This document shows positions 11,299-23,908 of a DNA stretch of 64,000 nucleotides, piece after piece. The notes beneath the pieces are model-generated. The model had not been told where the DNA came from. It worked only from the letters and a program-made list of their open reading frames with translations, and made no database searches. The number at the start of each line of letters is the position of its first letter. Position 1 is the first letter of the stretch. The DNA comes from Diorhabda sublineata (Eukaryota > Arthropoda > Insecta > Coleoptera > Chrysomelidae), in NCBI RefSeq assembly GCF_026230105.1, contig NC_079476.1:35206559-35270558 (forward strand), read 5' to 3'. Both the position numbers and the translations under genes were made by a program.

Positions 11299-11849
11299 AT
11301 TGCCACTCCCCACAATGATCACATTTTTAGCAAGATGGCAAAAATTTCATTTTAATTTATGTACATATATATTGGAAAGAAATATTTGCCAACTAGATTA
11401 TGAGCGTTTTCATATAAAGAAACGGCCATTTACTGATGGGTTAACAATTCTGTAACTTCTTAACTATTTTTCTGTCCTGTCACTTGTCATAAAATTTATT
11501 TCCGTGGGAGTTATGAAAATGGCCATTTGTTTCTATTTTCTTCTTTTTTTATCTTCCTTTTTCATTATTGTCAGATTGAGAATCCCGTATCGACTTAATG
11601 AAAACGCTTATATGTATAAGCGTTTTCTTCTTGGGAATGTGGCAATGAAATACCATAGTAGACTAACTTTAATATATATTCAAAATGACATTTGACAGAA
11701 AAAAAAACAGGATACAATCTACAGCAACTTACACCTATCTCTCTTTTTCCTATGTTGTCAAAACTATACAAAAACTTGCTAAAAACTATAATCTCAATCT
11801 ATTCAATCAGCTCCTGTACTGTCCATAATATTTCTATCAATCGAATACC

Positions 11850-12323
11850 AGTGAGAACAAACAAAACGTTTGGAGTCCTAGGAGGACTATTGCGATCAAA
11901 AGTTTTTTCAAAAGCCTTCAAGTTACGCATTTACCTGACAGTTATACAAACATTGGTGCTGTATGGCAACGAGTGTTGGACCATGATCAAAACAGAAGGA
12001 TTTTCGGAGGTGTGCAAAAGCAAAACGAGTAGAGGAGAAGAACGAATGCAGAGATCAAAGCACTGTATGGTCAAGTCGAGATGGGAAATGTAGTCAGAGC
12101 AAAAAGGCTCCATTGATTGGGGCCTATAGCCAGAATAGAAGAAGATAGTTGGGTAAAAAGATCTTCATTGAAAAGAGAAGAAGTGAGAAGAAATAGAGGA
12201 CGTCCGCAATAAGATAGATAGAAGCATGTAGAAAAGATTGGAATAGAGAAATGGCGTGAAGCAACCATGAACAAAAATAAATGGAGGAAAGCAGTAGAGC
12301 GACTCCAAGCTTTACGCCTATAA
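11850..12323 (+). pseudogene. LINE reverse transcriptase C-terminal end
   Basis: Frames read KLRIYLTVIQTLVLYGNECW, then LYGQVEMGNVVRAKRLH, RNRGRPQ and KIGIEKWREATMNKNKWRKA up to a terminal TAA at 12323. This is the standard order after the polymerase core: (Y)(K)..VI.P.LLYG.E.W, R..RL.W.GH, RGRP..RW, DR..WR..V. Stops and frameshifts throughout. Confidence 0.75.
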
Positions 12324-13148
12324 GGCCTCTTCAGCTGTTTTATATTAAAAGGGCATAATCCAGTACATGCAAATTGGCAGCAATAGCGAGAACTTTCGTA
12401 TAAGCTGCGTTAAAAAGTGCCAATATTTCTTTTATAATGATTAAATTTATTTGTCATCCATTAACTAAATTCCGCAAAAAACTCGCTTTTTAAAGGAAAA
12501 ACGCTTCTACCCAGTGGCTACATAAAATATCTGGAGTGATCATATCCTACGAATGCCTCTTGCAGATAAAATTCCTTCCAGAGAGAAGTGGGATATGCGA
12601 ATATCTATTAGATCCAGTATCAGAAATCATCTCAAGAATTCTTGGTTGCTAGAACTCATGTAGTAGTTACTTACTCTCGTTTGACAGAAACAATTTTGGA
12701 CCCTGCTCTTTTTTTCTTATAGAATCATGTATTTCATATTTCTTGTAGACACAGTGGATTCATAAATGAATGTGTACTGAATTTTCTCATTAACTATTGT
12801 TAAATTCTTGATATATCTTTACAATTGAACCTTGTTACCACTTTTCATTTTTACTACTTCTATGGATTATCTTGAACAAATAAGAGTTTCTATGATGAGG
12901 AAAGAAAGTTATAAGCCCATACAAGAAATATAAAATATTATAAAAAATCTAACCAACTAACTTAAAAGAATAACTAAATTGGCAGAACTGAGGATAATGT
13001 GACAATGTGTGTCTACTGACCTGTGCTAAATTAGTTTGTTTATCCCCTCCAACCTGTGTAATTTTTCAATTGTGGTGCTACCAAATAGACGCGATACTAC
13101 CTTATTACAAGAAAATAATATTTAAATAATATATGTATTACTTTTTAG

Positions 13149-13334
13149 TATGTTGCCCACACTCGTCCTAAAGCTCCCAGAGATGGATCTGCACATCCAG
13201 TTAGAGATGGCAATTCTGATACACAATATTACCACACAGTTACTGCTTCTTCGAGTCGCAGTCCAATGACTAAAGTTATGGATATATTCAGAAACAGGTC
13301 ACACGTCAACGTTCCTCCTGACGATAGAAAAAAG
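13149..13334 (+). CDS. Exon 5 of the large host gene, second copy of the duplicated exon
   Basis: This exon is missing from a simple ORF scan because it has no start codon. The acceptor CTTTTTAG ends at 13148 and the donor AAG|GTAAGG lies at 13334/13335. It is 62 codons, phase 0-0. The peptide starts YVAHTRPKA and repeats the exon 4 core: PRDGSAHPV, YYHTVTA, SRSPMTKVMDIFR, ending NVPPDDRKK. By eye roughly 30 of 46 aligned core residues are identical to exon 4, with a short gap after HTVTA. The Lys/Glu tail of exon 4 is absent. It lies 3.7 kb downstream of exon 4, in an intron filled with Tc1 and LINE relics. Joined to the microexon at 28651 it would read DDRKK-KQQQQI. Use as an alternative to exon 4 or as a tandem addition cannot be decided here. 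Confidence 0.78.
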
Positions 13335-13539
13335 GTAAGGGAAACATTAAAATCATTATATATGTTTTCCACATTGGTGACATTAAACTATCATTCATTA
13401 TAAATTACCAAAAATAATAATTGAAGAGGTAAAATTTAGAATTTACCTTTCGTTACACTAAATTATTACAAGAATGTGAGATAATTTAGATAACGAGATA
13501 CAACTGTGGGAAAAACTGTGTTTTACCTATCGAGTATTT

Positions 13540-13850
13540 ACGGGATGAGCTTGAGAGAAAAGTTGAGGTCAGAAATCTTGCATCAGCTACGAAATCGAAA
13601 GATCGAGTAAAACAATGTATTGAAGCTGTTATTAAGCCCCCAAGGGAGGTAACAATAAATATTGATAGGTTAATTTCAAATAATTTATAATTATGACGAA
13701 ATTAAGTTTGTGTTTTCTTTACTCTTAAATATTTCTTCGTTTGATATTTTTACTTTATCCAAAAAATAAAAACATATACTATTCATTATAAAGCTAAAAT
13801 TAAAGGCTTTCGAGATGCTAAAATTTTTTTGCTCACGAGTGTAGTTAGAG
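13540..13850 (+). pseudogene. Tc1-like 3' fragment
   Basis: YLRDELERKVEVRNLASAT resembles the WDEL.RRVR.RNP end of Tc1 transposase. It is followed by sequence similar to the 3' flank of the 4985 element (CATTATAAAGCTAAAATTAAAGGC) and by TTTTTTTGCTCACGAGTG, which matches that element's right terminal repeat. Confidence 0.55.
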
Positions 13851-13899
13851 TAGAAATGAGTCTTAATAGATATACCATCTTTGGAAGATAGGATGATGG

Positions 13900-14310
13900 G
13901 TGCCTAGAAATTTTTCTGATTCACAATTGGGGGTAGCTATATTACAGACAAACAAAAACTAATGAAAATTTGTAGGAAAAAAGTGGAGAAATAATAAGTG
14001 GACTGACTCACTACAGTGAGAAAGACTTTTATGCCTCTTGTGACGTAGACTCAGATGCTCAGAAGTAGTGTGAAATGTAGTTACATTAGATCTAAATCAT
14101 AGCATATAAACAATCTTTGTAAGGGATGGAGGGATAGAATATATACAAAAGTTTCTGATCCATAACAGAGAAAACAAAGACTAATGAAAATTTGTGGGAA
14201 AAGATATATAAATAAAGCTTTACCAGTTAAAGTATTTCCTGTGATATAGAATTGTAACCATAGACGTAGTGATAAATGTAGTTAGATTAGAACTGAGCAA
14301 GATCACGTCA
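13900..14310. repeat. Two-copy direct repeat, unit about 230 bp
   Basis: Both copies contain ACTAATGAAAATTTGT(A/G)GG followed by AAAA and then similar AATGTAGTTA(C/G)ATTAGA text. Copies begin near 13905 and 14140. Content not recognised. Confidence 0.6.
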
Positions 14311-14419
14311 AGTGAACCCCCCATTTTCAACTTGATCATAAAAATTTGGTCTATATGGAAAATTGTGATTTTAACTATAATTTTTTTTAAATGAAAATTT
14401 TTAATTGAAGAATTGATTG

Positions 14420-15055
14420 AAAATCAAACGTTAATTATAAATTATTGAAACTTTCAGGTTTTATTGTTTAATACCAATATTTTAATAAAACTTTACTAAA
14501 TCTATTGATTTGGAAAATATATTTTAATGTTCATTATTTCGGAAAATATGAAAAATATTAAAGACAAAAATCATTTCTTAAATTATGAATCATAAATTTA
14601 AACAAACTTTAGAACCCTATATCTCTTCAGTCAATCCTAGTAAAAACGTCAAAATTTGACAATTTATTCAGAAAATAGTTCTGATTCTGTTAATGTGGAA
14701 AATAAATGTCAATGTTTAATATTTCGGAAAATATAAGACAAATTAGAAGAACATGTCATTTTTAAAAATTTTCTATTATACACCAAAATTGAAACCAACT
14801 TCAACGCCCTGTATCTCGATAATCTAGTGAAGTAGAAACGTCAAAAATTGACAGCCTATTCATGAGATATTTCTGATTCTACTGATACAGAAAATAAATT
14901 TCGTTGATTCTTATTTTGACAAATATAAATCAAATAATAGGAACATATCATTTTTCGTAATTTTCATTCTTTCAAAATTTGAAACCTCTCAATAAAATAA
15001 TGTAGTAGAAACGTCAAAATTTGACAGCTTATTCATGAGATATTCCTGACCAATG
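14420..15055. repeat. Diverged tandem repeat, unit about 180-190 bp
   Basis: The phrase GTA(A/G)AAACGTCAAAA(A/T)TTGAC followed by TTATTCA(T/G)GA and CTGATTCT occurs near 14640, 14830 and 15005. A fourth weaker start is near 14480. TTCGGAAAATAT also recurs. Confidence 0.7.
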
Positions 15056-15059
15056 CATC

Positions 15060-15353
15060 AGATGTCTTTCTGATCTATATCGAGTCTTTAAGGAGCTGGA
15101 TTAGTTTGTGGTGCCGTAGGCGATCGAATGCCTTTTCATAATTTATGAAACAGATTCAAACGTCCTTTCTATGGACATAGCAGTTCAGGACAAGCAGTTG
15201 TGTTACGACTATTGTCTCACCTGTGCCTAACCTTTGTCTAAACCCAAATTGTGAGTCGTTTATGTCTCTTTCATACTTTCGGAATATTCTTTGGTGCATG
15301 ATTTTAAGAAATATTTTTAGGGTATGGCCCATCAGACTAATAAGTCTTCCCAT
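15060..15353 (-). pseudogene. LINE reverse transcriptase fragment (RT blocks)
   Basis: The minus frame gives RLISLMGHTLKIFLKIMHQR, then INDSQFGFRQRLGTGE, HRKDV and, after one slip, CFINYEKAFDRLRHHKLIQL. This is the R-ISL, QFGFR..GT and (F/Y)xDx.KAFDR.RH.KL order of non-LTR reverse transcriptases. The catalytic FxDY Asp is Asn (FINYEKAF). The YADD block is not present. Confidence 0.85.
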
Positions 15354-16394
15354 CTTCTTGCATTTGTCTTCTTAGGCAACGAAAATTACCGTATATAATT
15401 TTCACTTTCAATATCATTTTCTACATTATAATAACAATTCTAAAAATACCTTTGTTCATAGTCAATATTTATATGATTGTGCTGCTAAATTATACATAAT
15501 GTTTTAATATAGACGTGCACTTAATTAATCATTAGGTTATAATTGTATAATTTACTGAAACTTTTTTGTTACATAATGTTTTGCTCTCCCAACCTGTACC
15601 TATACAAAGTTTAAAAGATCAGACTAACAGGAACCAATATTAATTATGTATTGTTTGTCACGTATGGGCATAATTGCTTTTTAAAATATCGAAAATTGTT
15701 AAATTTTATCAGTATTGTATAATTATGTATTATGTATGTGTTTAAATAATAATCATGTAACTCTTATAATAAAGGATATGTAACGACATCCTCGATTTAA
15801 CAAATTTTTCATAATAATTTTTTTGCGAAAAACATTTTGAACTATCAAGGAAAAGTGTAATTACCTGTAATTAACGAATTTTGTCGTATACATATACGGT
15901 AATTTGATAACAATGATTTATGAGTACAAGTTGTTCGCTAAATCAAGATGAGTACGTAATGTTGAGGTGAATGAAACTATTTTTTTACCTCTTCATTATT
16001 GTAACAGTAAAACACACGTTTCGGTTTCTAAACATAGACTGAAATTTATTATTTTCCTCGATTGGATTATTTTTCGGATAATTTATGTTAGTGCTGTACT
16101 TCGCCGAAAGTCACGTGATACAGCTCGCTTTAGAAGCAAGTAGTGCATGATTTTTATTGAAGCTGTTAGTTACTATTTTAGTTGGATGTCAAGACTATTA
16201 AGAACGCACTATGTGTGTATATGCTCTCTTAAATACTAATCCTATTGTATTCAGAAGCTATAATTTATTATATTTATAGTCGTTAGAGTCACATCAATAC
16301 AAAAATAAGTGTAAGTAATTAGATAAGTTGATGATAACTTCAAGTATCTAAGGGAAATATGGAATCGCTTAAGTAAGACGTTGGTTTCCGTCAG

Positions 16395-16575
16395 AAGAAG
16401 GTCGGCTTACAATAAATCTTAACGAATACAATAGTAAGTAGGTAGATTTATGATCCTTCACAGTCACATTAATATAAGACAGGAATTAAGCAATCCGAGA
16501 CGATACGTTAATGGAGCATAAAATAAGAGACATCTTGTATAACTTAATATATGGTTAACAGATCTTAACTGGTTC
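16395..16575. repeat. Interspersed repeat, shared with 35620-35790
   Basis: Both copies carry CTTAA(C/T)GAATACAATA, CAC/CGCATTAATATAAGACA and GA(C/G)GATACGTTAATGGAG in the same order and spacing. Here the repeat abuts the mariner relic at 16565. Confidence 0.7.
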
Positions 16576-17451
16576 CCATCAGGAGATAATTTGGGGTCCA
16601 CAAAGAAATATGTGAAATTTATGGTGCTGACAGAATTGGTATAAAAAATTCCGTTCTGGAGAGATGAGCAACGTTCTGGCCGGCCTACTGAAGTTGATGG
16701 TGACCAAATCAAAGTCATAATCGAAGAGGATCGTCATATAACTGTTCGCACACACTTAAAAAACACTTAAAATGTCTTGGGCTAGTTAAGAAGCTTGATG
16801 TTTGGGTACCTCACGAATTGAAAGAAATTCATTTAACACAAAGAATCAACTTTTGTGATATTCACCTTAAACTATATGGAGCCGACCGTTTCTTGAAAAG
16901 AAAATGGGTGCAGTACAGTAACATAGTTCGAAAATGATCATTGAGCAAACACGATGAACCAGCACAAACCACATCAAAAGCCGAAAAACAACAAAAAAGC
17001 TCATGCTGTCAGTTTGGTGGGATTACAAACGTGTGTGTGTGTGTTTTGAGCTGCTTCCAAGGAACCAAATGATCAATTCTGATGTTTGCTATCAAAAATT
17101 AACGAAACTGGATGAAGCAATCAAAGGAAAGCTTGGTTGGGAAATGATGCCACATCCACCATACAGCCCTGATATGGCATCATCTGATTACCATTTATTT
17201 CGAAATTTGCAGAATTCTTTGAATGGTCAAACTTGCTCACTAATGACGATGACCTTCAATCGCACCTGGTTCAGTTTTTTGCTGATAAGGACCAGAAATT
17301 TTATGAGCGCAAAATCATGAAGCTGGAAGAAAAGAAAGCAAAAGGTCATTGAGCCGAATGGAAATTATATAATTGACTAAAAACTATTCTTTATTAAAAA
17401 AAAAATGTTTTACTTTATACTACGAAATTACGTTGTCGCAAACCCAATATA
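16565..17451 (+). pseudogene. Mariner (cecropia/Hsmar1-like) transposase pseudogene with right end
   Basis: Pieces in order are KICEIYGADRIG, RSGRPTEVDGDQIKVIIEED, LGLVKKLDVWVPHELKEIH, SKHDEPAQTTSKAE, SVWWDYKRV, FELLPRNQ and MMPHPPYSPDMASSDYHLF. The last is the third catalytic Asp block. The region carrying the second Asp (HQDNA.PH) is deleted between KGKLGWE and the preceding LDEAIK. A degenerate right terminal repeat (AATTACGTTGTCGCAAACCC) ends near 17451. No left repeat was found, so the 5' end is truncated. The wording is close to the mariner family that gave rise to SETMAR in primates. Confidence 0.85.
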
Positions 17452-17554
17452 TAAAGGCACAAAACGTCTCCTAACAAGAATAAAGTAGAGCTTTTAGCTT
17501 CAAACCAATCTAGCCTCAGTTTAACTCACCATTTTTTTCGGTAGAGTTAATGGC

Positions 17555-18230
17555 AATTCACAATTGTTCTGAGGAGTTTTAGAATAGAATCATTTCCAAA
17601 AAGCACATTCAAATTCTCAAGCCAAGCGGCCTTGAAGCTATTGATTGCACGACCAAACTAGTATGGGGGTTCAAACACACTCTGAAAGTACTAGCTAACA
17701 AAGTAACTCTAATGTGGCTACCAATCGACCAGGGTATAGCAGGCAATGACGAAGTAAACAGTCTTGCCGAAACAGGAGCAACGACTCTATGACCAGATCC
17801 CTACTGTAGCTTCATGAGATGTCATATCAATGTACTTAACAGATTATTAAAGAATAAGATTGATTCTCACTAGAGAAACACTCCAGGCCTAAAACAATCC
17901 GTAAGATTCAAAACCATATCAGTCTGAAGAACTTCTCGTGATGACTAGAAACGATTTCAAACTGTTGGTCGGTCTTCTGGCAGGTCACTGCCCCCTCAAA
18001 CATCACCTTAAGGCACGACAAAGGACGAGAACTGCAGATTCTGCGAGCAAGTCATGGAAACAGCAGAGCATCTACCCTCCGTATTTCTCTAACTAACAAC
18101 TTGGAAAGGGAGATACAAAAACTTCCTTTGGTAGGACTCTACGCATTTTGGAAGCAAAACAATGAGATATAGGTGCAGAATAAAGCCAAAAAGACTCCCC
18201 AAATAATGCACATATACTACAGGCAGAAAG
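17555..18230 (+). pseudogene. LINE RNase H and C-terminal relic
   Basis: VTLMWLPIDQGIAGNDEVNS followed by LAETGA is the RNase H end (L.W.PGH.GI.GNE.AD.LA..GA). Next come SLAGHCPLK-like text (LLAGHCPLKHHLKARQR in one frame) and a degenerate Cys-His part (CRFCEQVMETAEHL). Stops and frameshifts throughout. Confidence 0.75.
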
Positions 18231-19639
18231 TTCAATTAAATTATAGTTATAAAGACCTTGAAAATAAAAAAGTTTATAAAATCAAATTATCAAAAAAATC
18301 GTAATAGTCGACAGATGGCGGCTGGAGGGGAGAGTGGCTTGACAGAGGCTGTGTGGTCATCATGTTTAACCCAAACTCGGAAATATTCAATGAATCAACT
18401 TTTCAAGGGCTCTATAATATTTTTAATATAAAAAAATACTTCAAGTTATGCTTTGTGATGCTCCTTCATTTACGAGTTTGTGAAAACAATTCAACCATGA
18501 CGACAATGCAATCCACAAAGCTACCAAAAGTGACTTGGCACGACATTTCGAAAAACGATAACATCAATACCGCGACGAGGCGATGAGTTTTTGTATTGAG
18601 ACTGGTGGCACTCTATATCACACCAGAATTGATCACTCTGCACGTTCCTCGACTATGGTCCTTCTGTACTTGTAATCTCAACCTCCCTGTAAACAAATAG
18701 CAGCCTATTCTGAATCATTGGAGCATGTCTGGCAGTCTCGAGAACTATCATTATCACCCCCTCACATGGAACGTGATTTTTTCCACTTCCAGTTATGAGG
18801 CAACAAAAATGAGCCTTTATAGAGCAGCAGTTTGCTGGAAAAGTACAGAGCATTTCTTTTTCTGGTCAAAACTATTCCTTAACTATTTTGTATTACTCTG
18901 CGAATTTTCATATCAAAGATATTCGTGGCAGCATGCTTGAAATTTTGATTGTTTGGTTATGAAAATGTTCCGATTTGTTTATAACCACAATAAAATTTTA
19001 TATAAATATTTTTTCTATTTAAAACACGTTTTAATGATGCATAAAAAATTAATTGGTACCTTCATATATATTATTAATTGCTGCTGTAAGCAATTAAAGA
19101 TTCTTAACGTAGACAATTAAACTCCTATTAGCACTGGTTAGTCATTAACCAATTTCTAATGTTTTTGTTGTATATTATTATGAAAACACTCAGCTATAAT
19201 AAAAAACAATTGATGACTTTATTGACTACCTTTTTACGAATATTCATCACCTTCAAACCTCATATGAATTCAGAATCTAAAGTAAAATGAAAAAAGAATA
19301 TATCAAAAAAGTATTTTTTCGTTACCTTTTCAATACAGACTAAGACATTTAAATTTAATTATTAATTAGACCCTTTTCTTTTGTCACTTTTAGTTGTTGC
19401 TTCTTCTTAGCACCTCAAGTGTTTCACTATGGTTGTCTACTCATAAATTAACATATTAACGTGCCTTACCACATTTATTATTAACATCTTTGTTGATATT
19501 TATTTGAAATTTACAATTATTCAATTCTTTTTCAAAATTAACGATTATTGCTTTGTGCCTCGTTGTTATCCATAACTAACCTCTAGAACATCTTCTCGGA
19601 CATGTTGAAAACGCTCAAAAACACGTACACGCCTGCCAT

Positions 19640-20800
19640 ATTCTTCTTTCAATCAATTTAAGTTTCAATTACGGTTTTTCTTAGTTTTACCTATAAAAAT
19701 TCGTTGCTCTATTGTTACAGTGATTTGTTTACTGTAGCTAGAGGCACTGCATTGGCGACAGCGCTATTTGTTGTTTTCTTGTTCGGTTTGCTGCAGCAAT
19801 GATGATTAGTTTTGCAGATTAATCTTCCAAACTTCTTCGCATGAACTTAGTAACGCCCTATATAAAAATGATGTTTTTCTATTGAAAATAATCAGTTTTA
19901 CAACAATTCGTTGTTCCATTGTTACAATTCATGTTATTCTGGTTAGACAAACAATTTTGATGCCTACGGCTGTACTGATTTGTTTACAGTAATGAGAAAC
20001 ATTCATATGGTTTGTTACAGTATTGATATCTTTCGATGAATCATGATTTGTATCGTTTCAATAAACAATCAACGAATTATGTTATTTTGGTAAATAACTT
20101 TCCGAACTTTTTGACATAAACATTCACATTTTCAAGGGAAATTTTACAACAATTCGTAGTTTCATTGTTATATATAACGTTTTTCCGGCAAAACAAACAA
20201 TTCTGATGCGAAGGAGGCCTACGGCTGTGCTGATTTGCTTACAGTAATGAGAAACACTTCATACGGTAGCTACAGTATTGATATCTTTCGATGAATCATG
20301 ATTTGTATCGTTTCAATAAACAATTATCCATGCAAGAGATCATATTTTGCAAAGAACTTTTTGGCATAAACTTATAAATACCCCCTAAAAATATTATTTA
20401 CTGTACATGTTTTTCTATTGAAAACAATCCGTTTTACGAAAAATTATCGTTGTTGTGTTGTTGCACTTAACGTTTTTCTGGCTAAACAAAAAAGACACCT
20501 CATATGTACGGCTATACTGATTTGTATACAGTAATGAGATATACTGCATACGATTATCTACAATATTGATATTTTTTAATGAATCACGATTTGTATCGTT
20601 CCAATAAACAATTAACATTGAGAAAGAATCTAATTTTGCGAAAATTAGCTTACAAACTTTTTGGAATGCGAATGGGGACTACGATTATACTGATTTGTTT
20701 ACAGAAATGAGATAAACTGCATACGGTTCGCTGTAGCATTAATATTTTTCGTTTAATCGTGATTGTTATCGTTTCAATTGAAACTATTAACTGAGTAAAA
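19640..20800. repeat. Tandem repeat array, unit about 250-290 bp, four to five copies
   Basis: Each copy carries ATTCGT(T/A)GTT..ATTGTTA, GCTGTRCTGATTTG(T/C)TTACAG followed by TAATGAGA, ATTGATAT.TTTC and AATCATGATTTGTATCGTTT. Good copies begin near 19890, 20145 and 20420. A partial one lies at 20640-20800 and a weak one near 19690. The array ends about 390 bp before the 21189 exon. Confidence 0.85.
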
Positions 20801-21188
20801 AATCGAAGTGTGTAATTTTATGAAATAATCTCCCGAAATTTTTCACGTGAATTTAGAAACAACTCGTATAAAAGTACCCTACATCATAGATGTTCTCTCA
20901 ATAAGGAAACGATACAATATAGAATCGTTGTCAAAATAAAATTTATAATAACAGCTATAAATCTAAAAAAAAACCGATTAAGGTAAACTTACATATATAT
21001 ATTTACTCAGTCATATACGCTTACATTCGACAACATTTTAGAATCAGTAATTGAATATCAAAGTAGAGGTTATGTCGTGTGCGATAATAGTGTGACTCTT
21101 GTTTTTTCAAATTAAGTATGGAGTAAATATCGACGCTTCGATTTAAATAAAAATGTAGTTTGTGCGTGTGCGGTACAAAACCTGGAAA

Positions 21189-21332
21189 ATGTCTCAATAT
21201 TTCAAATGGATATACAGTAAAAACAAAGATGAATATTCGCCAACGCGATTTGATAAACCGCGAAGTAATTCATTAGACCCGAGAAGTTTAGAAGCTGCGG
21301 GCTTGGGAAATTTCGTGGCCGCATACAATTCC
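21189..21332 (+). CDS. Probable alternative first coding exon of the large host gene
   Basis: An ATG at 21189 opens 48 codons that end at a clean donor TCC|GTAAGA (21332/21333) in phase 0, matching the phase-0 acceptors in this gene. The peptide begins MSQYFKWIYSKNK and continues with a Ser/Arg-rich piece (KPRSNSLDPRSLEAAGLG). The frame is open further upstream to a TAG-like acceptor at 21158, but that site lacks a pyrimidine tract, so I prefer an initiator exon with its own promoter. A local tandem repeat block (19640-20800) ends about 390 bases upstream. The RSNSLD style matches the Ser/Arg-rich style of exons 3-5 and 62573-63071, which supports membership of the same gene. The downstream partner is inferred, most simply the microexon at 28651. 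Confidence 0.6.
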
Positions 21333-22244
21333 GTAAGATTTTTTTTTTTTTCAAATTAAATTCATACTTTGGTAGATACAATTATACCAAGCGGGTAAAA
21401 ATTACATATGTTACTGTCAGCATTGGCGTTTCGTAGTGAAAAAAATTTAGGTGTTCTGCATTGTTCCAAAAAAAAACTTTCCGGTTAGAAGTTCATTGAT
21501 TTCATCGCCTTCCATGCCAAAATGATGGATTATTGAAATGACCAATCACCACTTTACGTTTTTACTTCACTTAACTATTTTACTTTTATCGTGCTATTGT
21601 GCTAAGAAAATTCACAATTTCAATTTGAGATTGTGCCGTAGTTTTATCCGCATTGATCGCCAAAAAAGGGTTAACATAATTCTTTCAATTATTTGTTCAT
21701 AACATACTTTAAGCAATCGCTGTGACAGATCAATCTGATCGGCAAAAAAATTTGTAACCCAAGAAATATGCCACAATCAAATAAAGTATCGCTTTCATTA
21801 TTTTCGCGAAAATGGCCCACAAAATTAAATAGAAATATTAATTTTTGATAATATATCTTTATTCTTCGACACATTTTCATTTTGCGTTTGTATATTTAAT
21901 CCAAGAGGCGGAATCTCATAGAGCCATAATATTGGTTGATTCTAATAACGCACATTCCATGTACCTGGCTTTTTAGTTTTCGTGTTTTTTTTTCTCAAAC
22001 TTAAGTGCTCTGAATAACACCTTTATTTCTCTCCAAGCTTTATCGCTAAAAAAATGAGCAGTGGGTATCTTTTTTTATAGATATTTAAAAAATCTCTTGG
22101 TGTTTGTTAAGTTGAAACCAACTTCCATACTGCACAAAATCACATGCACTCTAAATCTGCGCAATTGAAAAATATGTTTAGTTCAATCTAAAAAGAAATT
22201 ATTAGATATAAAATCCAAACTCGTTTGGGATTGCTTAGAAAATT

Positions 22245-22700
22245 AAAATTACCCTATAATGGATTCCGGGACATACCAGAGCGAAGAGAAAGAAAATAGC
22301 TGATAAGCCCCAAGCCCTTTTGTGGTATCAGCTACAGAACAATAGAAAAATCATTGGAAAGAAGATAGATGGGCACAAAACCATTTATTGGGACAATTTA
22401 CAGTTGAGACAGGCAAAGACTTTTGGGTAACTAGAACCAGAGTAGATTCGTTAAATGTACCAAGCTAAATAAGAAAATCTACGAATACTAACACTATCGG
22501 GGCACTGTCGCCTCAACAAACACCTGAAGACGCTAGACCTAGCAGATAATGCGGCGTACAGAGAGAACGAAACCTCATTCTTTCGAAGTGTGAAACACTA
22601 AGGAACTCCAGAACACTACACCTTGGAAATAGAAATCGCCCTGAAGAACTAGACAGTCGAAAAATCGAGAAAAAAGCGATTTACTCGGCACATAACCACC
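22245..22700 (+). pseudogene. LINE RNase H/C-terminal relic, family B copy 1
   Basis: ITLWIPGHTRAKRKKIADK (RNase H end) is followed after frame changes by LTLSGHCRLNKHLKTLDLAD and RENETSFF. The same phrase, HCR.NKHLKTLDLADN, occurs on the minus strand at 40090-40580. Confidence 0.75.
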
Positions 22701-23529
22701 CGTTCGCTCTGGATTGAATGTAGCGAATAGGTTATGAAAATAGCGCGCAGAATACTTGCGTATATTTCAGATGAATAATAATACTTCTACAGTGGTGATT
22801 AGAAGGTAGTTTAATTAACTGATTGAGCTTTTATATCAAGGTATTATATGGTGACTATGAAATATTTGAAATTTTATTTTGGATACCTGATAGAAAATGT
22901 ATTAATTCGGATTATTGTTATTGTTTAAATCATGTAATTATCATTTCTTTATTCTTAATTTTTTGGTTATTCTTTGGAAGTGGGTCCACTATATTTTCGA
23001 TCATAAAGAAAGATTTTTATTTTCAATTTTTTTTCATTTGATTTATTTTTTCGGTACATTTAAAATAAAAATGAGACCTAAGTTTGAAAACAGAAGTTTT
23101 AATACTTTTTAGTTCATAAAAAATCCAAAACTCATAAATTTGTTTTTTTTTTCTAAGAATGTCGTATATTTTCAAACGTACATACAAAAACGAACAATTT
23201 GAAAGAAATATCAATTGAATATTATAATTTGAACAATTTCTACAAATTATTAAAAATTTTTAAGGTTAAATTACGTTTAAATAGCTCTTAAACTTAGGTC
23301 TCATTTTGATCTTGATTGCGCCGATAAATTAAAAAATATTTATAATATTGAAAATATCAATTTTTTATGACCAAAAATAGAATGGACCCCACTTCCAAAC
23401 ATTTACCATTTTTTCGTAGCTCTATAGCACTGCAAAGTTTATATACTAGCCGTTCCTGACTATCGACCTTCACCTTCACTATCGATGGTTGCCAAACAAA
23501 TACTAAACGACGTGGCACCTACAAATTTG

Positions 23530-23633
23530 AAACTTATGCTGTACATATTGTGTACTTTCTAATACAGTGGCATTTTTCGAGCAATTACCGCCATCTCTAA
23601 ATCAGGCCAGGTGCTTCTGACACCATCTTCGTA
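23530..23633 (-). mobile_element. Solo end of mariner family C
   Basis: The reverse complement begins TACGAAGATGGTGTCAGAAG and runs through GAGATGGCGGTAATTGCT, matching the left end of the mariner at 42590-43887 for about 100 bp. Confidence 0.8.
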
Positions 23634-23908
23634 TATGTAGCAATACGTTTATCGACTATTTTTAATGAAATTTTAACGTTTAATTTAGCAACTTTCGGAT
23701 TCATATTTAATTAATTTAAGCTTTTTAAACATAAATACATGTGGAATAAAAAACAATAAATTTTAATATAACTAATTTGGTAGACGCGGGAGCCTCCTTA
23801 AATAGGTTGAGTTTACTCTGTTCAGCATTATATTCCAACAAGAAAGATTTTTTGTTTATCAAGAATGTCAGCTGAAATAAATGCATTGTGGGTAATTGCT
23901 GCTATAAA

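Larger units (their letters stand above)
9400..13148 (+). other. Intron 4, between the duplicated exons
   Basis: It holds a minus-strand Tc1 relic, a long (TA)n tract and a plus-strand LINE 3' fragment. The stretch 10240-10980 is noticeably less AT-rich than its surroundings and probably belongs to a transposon that I cannot name. 12325-13148 shows nothing recognisable. Confidence 0.6.
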
